Shown here in pieces: positions 8,491-15,995 of a stretch of 64,000 nt of DNA. Each line of letters opens with the position of its first letter. The stretch's first letter is position 1. The translations under genes and the position numbers were made by a program. Under the pieces are notes generated by a model. That model saw only the letters and a list, made by a program, of their open reading frames with translations. It was not told where the DNA came from and made no database searches. The DNA is from DASQHW01 sp038238245 (lineage in GTDB: Bacteria; Actinomycetota; Acidimicrobiia; IMCC26256; PALSA-610): NCBI GenBank assembly GCA_038238245.1, contig JBBRXX010000003.1:62001-126000 (forward strand). Reading direction: 5' to 3'.

Positions 8491-9473
8491 GCGACGTCGA
8501 GGCAGTCGACGTGCGTCGTGCCGTCGCCGACGACCGCGCCGCGGTCCTCGACCTGCTCGCGCTCTCGCTCGGCTGGGAACGTGGCCCTGAGTTCCGCGAC
8601 TTCTTCGCGTGGAAGCACGAACAAAATCCCTTCGGGCAGTCGCCGGGATGGGTCGCGGTCGTCGAGGGACGCGTCGTCGGGTTCCGGACGTTCCTGCGAT
8701 GGGAGTTCGAGCACCCCGATGGACGACTGCGCCGCGCGGTGCGCGCCGTCGACACTGCGACCGCGCCCGATCAACAGGGTCGCGGCATCTTTCGCCGGCT
8801 CACCCTGGCCGCGATCGACGACCTTCGACGAGAAGGCGTCGACTTCGTGTTCAACACGCCGAACACCAAGAGCCGCCCCGGATATCTGAAGATGGGCTGG
8901 ACGCAGATCGGCCGCCTTCCCGCGGCGGCGCGTGTCATGGGCCCGGGCGGTGCCCGCCGAATGCTGGCGTCGAGGGTCCCGGCCGAGCGGTGGTCGCTGC
9001 CGGTCGCGGCGGGGGTGCCGGCGACCGAGCTCTTTGCGGACGCGCGCGTCGAGACCTTGTTGGCCCACGTCCGTCACGCCCCTGGATTGCGCACGGCGCG
9101 CACCACCGCCTACCTGCGCTGGCGCTACGGGCACCCGCCGCTCGGCTATCGCGCGATCGCGGCCGGCGGCGACCCGGCATCGGGACTCGTCGTCTTCCGG
9201 GTTCGCCGCCGCGGCAAGGCGACCGAAGTTGCCGTGTCCGACGTCCTCGTGCCCGACGGCGCGGCGAGCACCAGGGTCAGACTGCTGCGCGAGGTCGCCC
9301 GCGCTACCGCCGCCGACTACGCGATCATCGTGGGTACGTCTTCGTTGCGCGCCCGGTACGTTCCGATCCCCCGCCAAGGTCCGATCCTCACCTGGCGTCC
9401 CCTCGCCGATCCGTCACCGCCTCCGCATTTGCACAGCCTCGATCTCTCGCTCGGCGACGTGGAACTGTTTTGA
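8487..9473 (+). CDS. GNAT-superfamily acetyltransferase, surface-glycan type
   Basis: A 328-residue protein with a GNAT fold in its first half: DTATAPDQQGRGIFRRLT is the acetyl-CoA-binding loop and RPGYLKMGW is the motif-B element. The second half (TARTTAYLRWRYGHPP onward) looks like a second degenerate acyltransferase-like domain, as in the long GNAT proteins found in polysaccharide loci. Coupled to the upstream GT4 by GTGA and to the next gene by TTGA. It probably acylates an amino-sugar or an amino-acid appendage; the substrate is not known. Confidence 0.82.
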   Translation: MSDVEAVDVRRAVADDRAAVLDLLALSLGWERGPEFRDFFAWKHEQNPFGQSPGWVAVVEGRVVGFRTFLRWEFEHPDGRLRRAVRAVDTATAPDQQGRGIFRRLTLAAIDDLRREGVDFVFNTPNTKSRPGYLKMGWTQIGRLPAAARVMGPGGARRMLASRVPAERWSLPVAAGVPATELFADARVETLLAHVRHAPGLRTARTTAYLRWRYGHPPLGYRAIAAGGDPASGLVVFRVRRRGKATEVAVSDVLVPDGAASTRVRLLREVARATAADYAIIVGTSSLRARYVPIPRQGPILTWRPLADPSPPPHLHSLDLSLGDVELF

Positions 9474-11245
9474 TCCCGCGTCCAAGTGTGTGGCCGCGCG
9501 CGTTGGCGCGTCGCCTGCGCGCCGCGCTCGTGACGCGCGGCTCACACCGCGGGACCCGCGCCGCGGCCACGATGGCCCGCCACGCTCTGCAGACGGCGGC
9601 ACTGCGCGTGCGCGGCGCGGCGTCGTACTTCGGTGCGAAGAAACGGTGGACGCAGCTCGTCGAACGGGTCGCTGCGTTGCCCCCGCCGCCGGAGCAGGAC
9701 GTTCGTGTCGAGATCGTCGACCCCCGCCATGCACGAGGCGCCGAGGGGACTCAGCGCGAGCTTGTGTGCTTCGTCTTGCCGTCGACCGAACCACTTTCGT
9801 CGGAGTGGGTGGCGCGGCTCGCCGCGGAAGTGGACGGCCGGACCGTTGCCGCAGCACCGCAGGTGGTGCACCCGCGCCGCGCACTCATCCGGGCGACTCC
9901 CCACGACGCGCGCATTCGCCAACTCGGCTTCGATCTCGCTGTCGACGATGACGCGCCGGGAGTCGTCGCGCGGGCCGCGGGTCGCACGGCCGCAATCGGC
10001 CGCGTCCCCCTGAGCGTTTCGGGCGCTTCGGCCGCGGGTCTGGTCGTCGACCGCCGGGCGCTGGAGGCCGTGGGTGGGCTCCCCATGTTCGAGGACGCGG
10101 ACCTGGCAGTGTTCGAGCTGTGCCGGAGGCTCCGGGCGCGGGGCGGCCGGATCGTCGCAGTGCCTGACGCGGTCGTGGTCGACCAACGGCCTGTGCGGTC
10201 GACGCCTGCGCTCACTCGGCCGCTGGCGACCAACGCCGAGGGGTGGCGCACCTACGTCGAACGACACGGACCCGCGCTCATGCGCGACGCCGCGCCGCTC
10301 CCCGGCGGCAGGTTGCGCATCGCCCTCACGATCGCCGCGCCGTCCGAGAAGGTGGCGCCGCGGTGGGGTGACTGGCACCTCGCGCAGGGGTTCGCGCGTG
10401 CGTTGCGCGAGCTCGGCCATGTCGTGCGCGTGCAGACGTTCGATCACGCAGACGACCTCGCGACGCGCGCCAGCGACGTCCATTGCGTGCTCCGCGGTCT
10501 TCGCGCGGTCCGCAGGTCACCGGGACAGGCGCACGTGCTCTGGATCATCAGCCACCCCGACAGCATCGATGCGGCGGAGTGCGACGAGGCCGACCTCGTA
10601 CTGGTCGCATCGCAGCGCTTCGCCGACGAGCTGGGGCGCCGGACGCGTACGCCTGTCGAGGTCATGTTGCAGGCCACCGACGCGACGCGTTTCCACCCGA
10701 TGCCGGGCGACCCGCGGCACGCGCACGATGTCGCGGTCGTCGCGAAGAGCCGCGACGTGTATCGAACCGCGGTGGCCGACGCGATCTCGGTCGGGCTCCG
10801 GCCGGCGATCTACGGCAGCGGTTGGGAAACGCTGGTCGACCGCACCCTCATTGCGAGCGAGTACGTGGCAAACGAGGAGCTCCCGGTCGTCTACTCGTCC
10901 ATCGGTGTCCTCTTGAACGACCACTGGCGCGACATGCAAGAGCACGGCTTCGTCTCCAACCGGCTGTTCGACGCGCTCGCGTGCGGCACGCCGGTGATCT
11001 CGGACGACGTGCCGGAGATCGCCGAGATCTTCGGGGATGTCGTCGACACGTATCACGATCCCGCGGAGCTCCGCGCGCTCGTCGAGGCGACGCTTGCGGA
11101 TCGCGTCGTCGCCCGGGAGCGTGCCGCGCGCGGCGGCGAGCTCGTGCGACAGCACCACACGTTCGACCAGCGCGCGGCACAGTTCGCCGGCACGCTGAAG
11201 CGGCACGGACTCGATCGGAACGGTCTGACGCGCTCGATGCCGTGA
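9470..11245 (+). CDS. Two-domain glycosyltransferase: degenerate GT2-like plus CgeB-type GT-B domain
   Basis: About 591 residues. The N-terminal half resembles only the C-terminal part of a GT2 fold (VVDRRALEAVGGLPMFEDAD, then VAVPDAVVVDQ); the usual N-terminal nucleotide-binding strand and DxD are missing, so this part may be inactive. The C-terminal half is GT-B like: WGDWHLAQGFARALRELGH, IISHPDSIDAAECDEAD, VLLNDHWRDMQEHGFVSNR and LFDALACGTPVISDDVPE, the pattern of CgeB/Glyco_trans_1_2 proteins. TTG 9470 overlaps the previous stop (TTGA); GTG 9488 is an alternative. Cytoplasmic. Donor sugar unknown. Confidence 0.83.
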   Translation: MIPRPSVWPRALARRLRAALVTRGSHRGTRAAATMARHALQTAALRVRGAASYFGAKKRWTQLVERVAALPPPPEQDVRVEIVDPRHARGAEGTQRELVCFVLPSTEPLSSEWVARLAAEVDGRTVAAAPQVVHPRRALIRATPHDARIRQLGFDLAVDDDAPGVVARAAGRTAAIGRVPLSVSGASAAGLVVDRRALEAVGGLPMFEDADLAVFELCRRLRARGGRIVAVPDAVVVDQRPVRSTPALTRPLATNAEGWRTYVERHGPALMRDAAPLPGGRLRIALTIAAPSEKVAPRWGDWHLAQGFARALRELGHVVRVQTFDHADDLATRASDVHCVLRGLRAVRRSPGQAHVLWIISHPDSIDAAECDEADLVLVASQRFADELGRRTRTPVEVMLQATDATRFHPMPGDPRHAHDVAVVAKSRDVYRTAVADAISVGLRPAIYGSGWETLVDRTLIASEYVANEELPVVYSSIGVLLNDHWRDMQEHGFVSNRLFDALACGTPVISDDVPEIAEIFGDVVDTYHDPAELRALVEATLADRVVARERAARGGELVRQHHTFDQRAAQFAGTLKRHGLDRNGLTRSMP

Positions 11246-11255
11246 CGTCCGGGGA

Positions 11256-12071
11256 TCAGCCGGCCGTCCCGGCGGCTGCGACCGGCTCGCCATGGGGGTT
11301 CCATCGAGACAAGTCGATGGCGAACATGTCCTCGAGCCGCGCGACGTCGCGCCGGAAGTACTCCCACATCTCGAGGCGATCGTCTTCCGACAATTCGTAG
11401 CGGTGGAGCGCCGTTCCTCTGCGATTGCTGAAGACGACTCTGGAGATACGGCCGGGGACGAACCCGGGCTCGGCACCGACGTGGCGGAGCGCGGCCTCGT
11501 ATACGCCGGCCGGATCGTCACTCACGTCGTCGTGCAGCAGCACGAGCAGCTGGTCGCCGAAGTGCTTGACGAACGGCGCGAGACTCCTGGCGTACCAGCC
11601 GCCGGAGACGAGACAGAACCAGTCTTTCTCGGGCGGTCGGCGCGCGCGCACCAGATCGACGAGCCGCAGGCCGGGCACGATCCGCCCCCGGCGGACGTGA
11701 TGCAGCATCGCCGAGTTGGCGCGGTCGATGGGGTTGCGCAGGATGGCGATCAGGCGGGCGTCCGGTAGCCCGTCGGCCAATCGGCGCGCGACCCGGCGGG
11801 GATCGTGGCGCCAGATCATGTAACCGGGCGTTGCCTCGCCGACGATCGGCTGGCCCTTCCAACCCGCGAACTGCTCCCGGTAGCTCTCCAGGCCCTTGTT
11901 CTTCACCTTCCATCTCGCGTTCCAGAAATGGAGCTCGGAGCGCGCCGTGAAGATCTGCGGGTGTTGCCCGAGATTGATCCGCAACCAGCGCGTTGCGCTC
12001 TTCTGGGCGCCGATGATCACGAACGTCGGCAGCGGGTTCTGGGTCATGGAGCCGATCGATTCCAGCAGCAC
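11256..12071 (-). CDS. PAPS-dependent sulfotransferase (Sulfotransfer_1/3 type)
   Basis: Would transfer sulfate from 3'-phosphoadenylyl sulfate to a hydroxyl or amine of a glycan or small acceptor. The 5'-phosphosulfate loop is IIGAQKSATRWL near residue 20 and the 3'-phosphate element is LRNPIDRANSAMLHH near 110. The length of 271 residues fits bacterial single-domain enzymes. ATG 12047 (MTQNPLPTF) is an equally good start. It is a different subfamily from the three SULT-SAT fusions at 38-48 kb. Its leftward orientation against the neighbouring run pairs it with the PhyH gene 19 bases upstream. Confidence 0.88.
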   Translation of the reverse strand: MLLESIGSMTQNPLPTFVIIGAQKSATRWLRINLGQHPQIFTARSELHFWNARWKVKNKGLESYREQFAGWKGQPIVGEATPGYMIWRHDPRRVARRLADGLPDARLIAILRNPIDRANSAMLHHVRRGRIVPGLRLVDLVRARRPPEKDWFCLVSGGWYARSLAPFVKHFGDQLLVLLHDDVSDDPAGVYEAALRHVGAEPGFVPGRISRVVFSNRRGTALHRYELSEDDRLEMWEYFRRDVARLEDMFAIDLSRWNPHGEPVAAAGTAG

Positions 12072-12090
12072 ATTCGCGGTCCTGCGGGAG

Positions 12091-13161
12091 CTAGCGGTGT
12101 CGTATGCGAGATGCGCGTCGCGACGTCCATCGCTTCGCGCGCTGCACGAATTCTGTCAGACCGGCGGGCGCCTGCTGATCGGGGCCCTTGCGAGCGGGCT
12201 CGGGGGCCGACGCGGCCCCCGGCTCCGACGCGAGCCGCACGGGGTTCTCGAGACCCCGGGCGCCGTTCCGCTCCACCACTTTCTCGGTGGTGCGAGCGAC
12301 CGTCTGCCAGTTGCCGTTCTGGCGCATACGCAGCCTTGCCGTCCGTGACTTGTAGTCGGCTGCGGTCGTGTAGTGCACGACGAAGCTCTTGCGGGTGCGC
12401 TCCGGGTCCTTGATCACTTCGCCGCCGTGCACGAGTCCGCCGTGCCAGAGAAAGGCGTCACCGCGCTTGCAGGTGAACGGGCGCGCCTCGAGGCCCTTCT
12501 CCCGCATGATGCCTTGCAGCCAGATCGCGAACTCGGTGCGCTTCTCCTTCGGCACAGCCTCCTTGCACGCAATCGTTCCCGCCTCGAACTCGTACCAGGG
12601 CAGGCGATGGGAGCCCGGTGCGTAGAGGAGTGGTCCGCTGTCCGGGGTGATGTCCTCGAGTGCGATCCATGCCGCGCACATGTTCAACGGCGGGTGTGTC
12701 GCCACGAACATGGGATCCCGATGGAGTCCCTGCGACGAGCCGTATTCGAAGTAGAGCGACTGGAACGCAAGCGCGGGCGCGTCGAAGATCAACTCGACCA
12801 TGCGGAACAGCGTCGGCTGCAGGTAGAGATCCAACGCGTGGGCCGAATGGCTGTGCAGATCGGGGATGCGGTAGCCGCGTGCCCGCACCGGACCGTCGTA
12901 GTCGGGGAACGACATGGGTCGATCGAATGCGGGCGAGACGGCCAGGTCCTTCGGCCGCCGCTCCCAGAGCCCGGTGATTTCGCCGTCCATCGCGGCGCAG
13001 AACTCTTCATCGAGACCGAGCGAGACCGTCATGTAACCGTCGTCGACGTAGCCGTGCAGCTTTTCGGCTTCCGTTGCGGAGAGCGCGCCCGCGGCCCGTC
13101 GTTCTTCTATCCGGTCGTGCGCATCGGGCTGGTCGAGCCACAAATCGGAGTGCACGTGCAC
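12091..13161 (-). CDS. Phytanoyl-CoA dioxygenase (PhyH) family Fe(II)/2-oxoglutarate oxygenase
   Basis: A 356-residue non-heme iron oxygenase that would hydroxylate an unactivated carbon. The metal dyad is HRDP near residue 147, the distal histidine lies in LWHGGLVHGG, and the 2-oxoglutarate arginine is in RTRKSFVVHYT. The Lys/Arg-rich C-terminal tail (RAKRWTSRRASRIRHR) has no evident role. The GTG start is preceded by AGGGGGGAAGC. It belongs to a different PhyH subgroup from the WHQDG proteins at 27, 37 and 48 kb. Its gene runs into the sulfotransferase, so paired hydroxylation and sulfation is a possible inference. Confidence 0.9.
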   Translation of the reverse strand: MHVHSDLWLDQPDAHDRIEERRAAGALSATEAEKLHGYVDDGYMTVSLGLDEEFCAAMDGEITGLWERRPKDLAVSPAFDRPMSFPDYDGPVRARGYRIPDLHSHSAHALDLYLQPTLFRMVELIFDAPALAFQSLYFEYGSSQGLHRDPMFVATHPPLNMCAAWIALEDITPDSGPLLYAPGSHRLPWYEFEAGTIACKEAVPKEKRTEFAIWLQGIMREKGLEARPFTCKRGDAFLWHGGLVHGGEVIKDPERTRKSFVVHYTTAADYKSRTARLRMRQNGNWQTVARTTEKVVERNGARGLENPVRLASEPGAASAPEPARKGPDQQAPAGLTEFVQRAKRWTSRRASRIRHR

Positions 13162-13322
13162 GCTTCCCCCCTGGAGTTACGCCATACGCGCCGTCTCCCA
13201 GGTTACGGGGCCCGAAACGGGGTTCGCTACTCGCAGTGTGCGCTTCCTCTCGCCGGCACACGCGCCGGGACGGCCCGCGACGAGTTGCGCGTTCGGCGCT
13301 CGGGAGCCATTGTCAGCCACTC
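13162..13322. other. Divergent intergenic region between PhyH and SDR genes
   Basis: About 160 bases that must hold promoters for both genes. The minus-strand ribosome-binding stretch AGGGGGGAAGC precedes the PhyH start. No clear -35/-10 pair could be fixed by eye. Confidence 0.35.
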
Positions 13323-14018
13323 GTGAAGGCTCCGAGCAGGCGCATCCTCGTCACGGGTTCCAACCGTGGCATCGGGCTGGAGTTTGTTCGCCAGTACCTG
13401 GCGTGCGGAGACGAAGTCATCGCGACCTGCCGGGATCCGGCGCGCGCCGACGAGCTGCGCGCGCTCGACGGCGATCTGCGTCTCGCAAAGCTGGATATCT
13501 CCTCGGAAGCCGATCTCGACGCACTGACGGCAGAGCTCGAAGGCCTCGCGATCGATCTTCTCATCTGCAACGGTGCAGTCTTCGGCGGTCCTCGGTCACG
13601 GCTCGACAACCTCGACGTGGGCGCGTGGCGAGCGGCCCTCGAGGTGAACCTCCTCGGCACGATTCGCGGGGCAATGCGCCTTTCGAAGAACGTCGCCGAG
13701 AGCAACGAGCGGAAGATCTTGGTGCTCTCCAGTCGCGCCGGCTTGCCACGCGAGGCTCGACCCCACATGTCGTACATCTACGCGTCCAGCAAGGCGGCCC
13801 TCAACGCCGCGGTCCGATGCCTCGCGCTCGACCTGCGCGAGCAGGGCGTGTTGGTCGCCCTGCTCAACCCCGGACACGTGAAGACGGGCATCGGAGGCCC
13901 GGGCGCGCCGATGCGCACCGACGAGAGCGTGTCGATGATGCGTGACGTGATCGCGAACCTCGCGATCGAGCACACAGGTCGGTTCTGGCACTTCGACGGG
14001 ACCGAGCTGCGACTCTGA
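13323..14018 (+). CDS. Short-chain dehydrogenase/reductase
   Basis: Classical SDR of 231 residues, NAD(P)-dependent. TGSNRGIGLEFVRQY is the Rossmann glycine motif, CNGAVFG replaces the usual NNAG, LSSRAG supplies the catalytic serine and YIYASSKAAL the YxxxK pair; NPGHVKTGIGG is the usual post-catalytic loop. The GTG start gives the standard short N-terminus. It could oxidise or reduce a sugar or lipid precursor. The substrate is unknown. Confidence 0.9.
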   Translation: MKAPSRRILVTGSNRGIGLEFVRQYLACGDEVIATCRDPARADELRALDGDLRLAKLDISSEADLDALTAELEGLAIDLLICNGAVFGGPRSRLDNLDVGAWRAALEVNLLGTIRGAMRLSKNVAESNERKILVLSSRAGLPREARPHMSYIYASSKAALNAAVRCLALDLREQGVLVALLNPGHVKTGIGGPGAPMRTDESVSMMRDVIANLAIEHTGRFWHFDGTELRL

Positions 14019-14069
14019 CGACATCTGCGCGCGACATCCGCACGGGTGCGGGCCGAGTACCGTGCGGCC

Positions 14070-15995
14070 ATGTCGAGTCCCCGGCGCGGCATGCGTCTCG
14101 GCTTCGTGGAGCCACACCTGAGGCGCTTCGGCGGCATCCGGCGGATGATCGAGTTCGCGAATCGACTGACCGCACGCGGTCACGTCGTGACGTTCTACCT
14201 TCCCGACGACGTCGAACACCGGTGCACATGGATGCGCTGCGACGCGACAGTGAAGTCGATCCAGGAAGGCTTCCGCGACGAGCTCGACGTCGTGCTGTTC
14301 AACAGCGAGCCGCACTGGCATTTGCTGGATCGCTTCGAGGGGGCCCGGCGGCGCGTGTTCTACGCCCTGCACTACGCGCGTCTCTACGGGAAGGAAGGGA
14401 GCTGGGAGAGCCTCCGCGCGCCGGTCGACCTGCAGCTCGCGAACAGCAACTGGACCGCCGACCAGATCTTTGCCGAGACGGGATCCCGCCCGGTGGTGCA
14501 GCTCGGCGGCGTCAACCGAGAGGTGTTCCATCCGTATCCGGGCGCCAAGAAGCTGACGCTGCTGACGAACGGTGAGCGCGGACGGTCGTGGAAGGGCACC
14601 GAGACCGTGCTCGATGCCGGCCGCCTCCTCGACATCCGCGTGGAGTCGTACGCAGGCAAGAACCTCGAGCAGCCGGAGCTCGGCCGCAGGTACGCGGCGG
14701 CACGCGTCTTCGCGGTCGGAAGCTGGTTCGAAGGGTTCTGTCAGCCCGGTCTGGAATCGCTCGCGTGCGGAACCGCGCTCGTCACGACCGACAACGGTGG
14801 ATGTCGCGAGTACGCGATCGACGGTGAGACCGCGCTCGTGGTGCCGCCGCGCGACGCGCCGGCGATGGCCGCGGCGATCCGCAAGCTGCTCGACGACGAC
14901 GAGCTCTCGAAGCGACTCGTCGCGAACGGTCTCGACGTCGTCGCGCGCGACTTCGACTGGGAGCAGCGAACTGACGAGTTCGCGGCCGTGCTCGACGGCG
15001 TGTGCGCGAACCCGGCCGCGCCGGCATCCCCACCCCGACCGGACGTGTCCCGGGATCCCGAGGTCTCGGTCGTCGTGCCGGCATGGGACAACCTCCGGTA
15101 CACGCAGCAATTCGTGGAGTCCGTGCGGCGGCACACTTCCGTCCCGTACGAGCTCGTCATCGTCGACAACGGCTCCCATTGGGAGGCGGCGAACTACGCG
15201 CGGGTCGCCGCCGACCGCGCGGTGCTCAACGACGCGAACCTCGGGTTCGCGCGAGGGATGAACCAGGGCTTCGCGGTGGCGCGCGGCCGGTACGTTGCCT
15301 TCTGCAACAACGACACGGTGTTGCCTCCCCGGTGGGCGGAGCAGCTGCTCGAGACCGCGCGATCCCATCCGCGTGCAGCGGTCGTCGTGCCGGCGATCAC
15401 CGCCGCGCGCAATCCGGTGAACGTGCGGCAGACACCGGGCGACGAGGTCGAACTGCTCCCGCCGTTCTCCGCCCCACCGGCGGCGGTCGTGTACGTGATG
15501 CCCGCCGAGGTGCTGACCGAGCTCAGAGGTTGGGGAGAGGAGTACGAGATCGCGAGCGGCGAGGATGTCGATCTCTGTTTCAAGGCTTGGGTGAACGACC
15601 TCGACATCGTCTACGACCAGCGGGTGCTGGTGAAGCACGTCTCCAAGGTGTCGGCGTCGCAGCTCGACGACTGGAAGGGCTTGTGGGCGCGGAACCGGCA
15701 GCGATTCCTCGACAAGTGGACGGGCGACGCGTCCGTGCCCCGCATTGATTCGTGTGACCCCGCGCGTTTCGCCCGCAACCGTGAGATCGCGCGCGCGGTC
15801 GCCGAATGGATGGCTCGCTACTTCGCCGTCCGCGATCGTGAGGATCGACGGATCCGCCGCCTGATCGCGCGCGACGGCCCGATTCAGGCGGCGCTGCTCG
15901 ATCGCGCGCACCGCGGATGGCGGCGCGTCCGTCCGCACCTGCCGGCGCAGGTCGCACATCGCCTCGGCGCCTTCGCGCGCCGCGCCGAGCCTTGA
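14070..15995 (+). CDS. GT4-GT2 two-domain glycosyltransferase
   Basis: About 641 residues with two complete-looking transferase domains. Residues 1-320 are GT-B: EPHLRRFGGIRRMIEFANRL, LANSNWTADQIFAETG, VGSWFEGFCQPGLESLACGT. Residues 328-600 are GT-A family 2: VSVVVPAWDNLRYTQQFVES, VIVDNGS, LNDANLGFARGMNQGF and CNNDTVLPPRWAEQL, with the GEDVDLCFKAWV element typical of rhamnosyl-type GT2 enzymes. It would add two successive sugars or act as a bifunctional branching enzyme. ATG 14070 is preferred to GTG 14046. It is coupled by TTGA to the membrane protein downstream. Confidence 0.9.
   Translation: MSSPRRGMRLGFVEPHLRRFGGIRRMIEFANRLTARGHVVTFYLPDDVEHRCTWMRCDATVKSIQEGFRDELDVVLFNSEPHWHLLDRFEGARRRVFYALHYARLYGKEGSWESLRAPVDLQLANSNWTADQIFAETGSRPVVQLGGVNREVFHPYPGAKKLTLLTNGERGRSWKGTETVLDAGRLLDIRVESYAGKNLEQPELGRRYAAARVFAVGSWFEGFCQPGLESLACGTALVTTDNGGCREYAIDGETALVVPPRDAPAMAAAIRKLLDDDELSKRLVANGLDVVARDFDWEQRTDEFAAVLDGVCANPAAPASPPRPDVSRDPEVSVVVPAWDNLRYTQQFVESVRRHTSVPYELVIVDNGSHWEAANYARVAADRAVLNDANLGFARGMNQGFAVARGRYVAFCNNDTVLPPRWAEQLLETARSHPRAAVVVPAITAARNPVNVRQTPGDEVELLPPFSAPPAAVVYVMPAEVLTELRGWGEEYEIASGEDVDLCFKAWVNDLDIVYDQRVLVKHVSKVSASQLDDWKGLWARNRQRFLDKWTGDASVPRIDSCDPARFARNREIARAVAEWMARYFAVRDREDRRIRRLIARDGPIQAALLDRAHRGWRRVRPHLPAQVAHRLGAFARRAEP

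Noticed and set aside
8609..9469. Upstream extension of the 9470 glycosyltransferase frame to 878 codons
   Set aside because: The extension overlaps the GNAT-like gene and is Arg/Pro-rich; TTGA overlap at 9470 gives a sensible start.
13596..15959. 787-codon open frame on the minus strand opposite the GT4-GT2 gene
   Set aside because: Antisense shadow of a GC-rich gene: His/Arg/Val-rich composition with no motif, while the plus frame carries complete GT4 and GT2 signatures.
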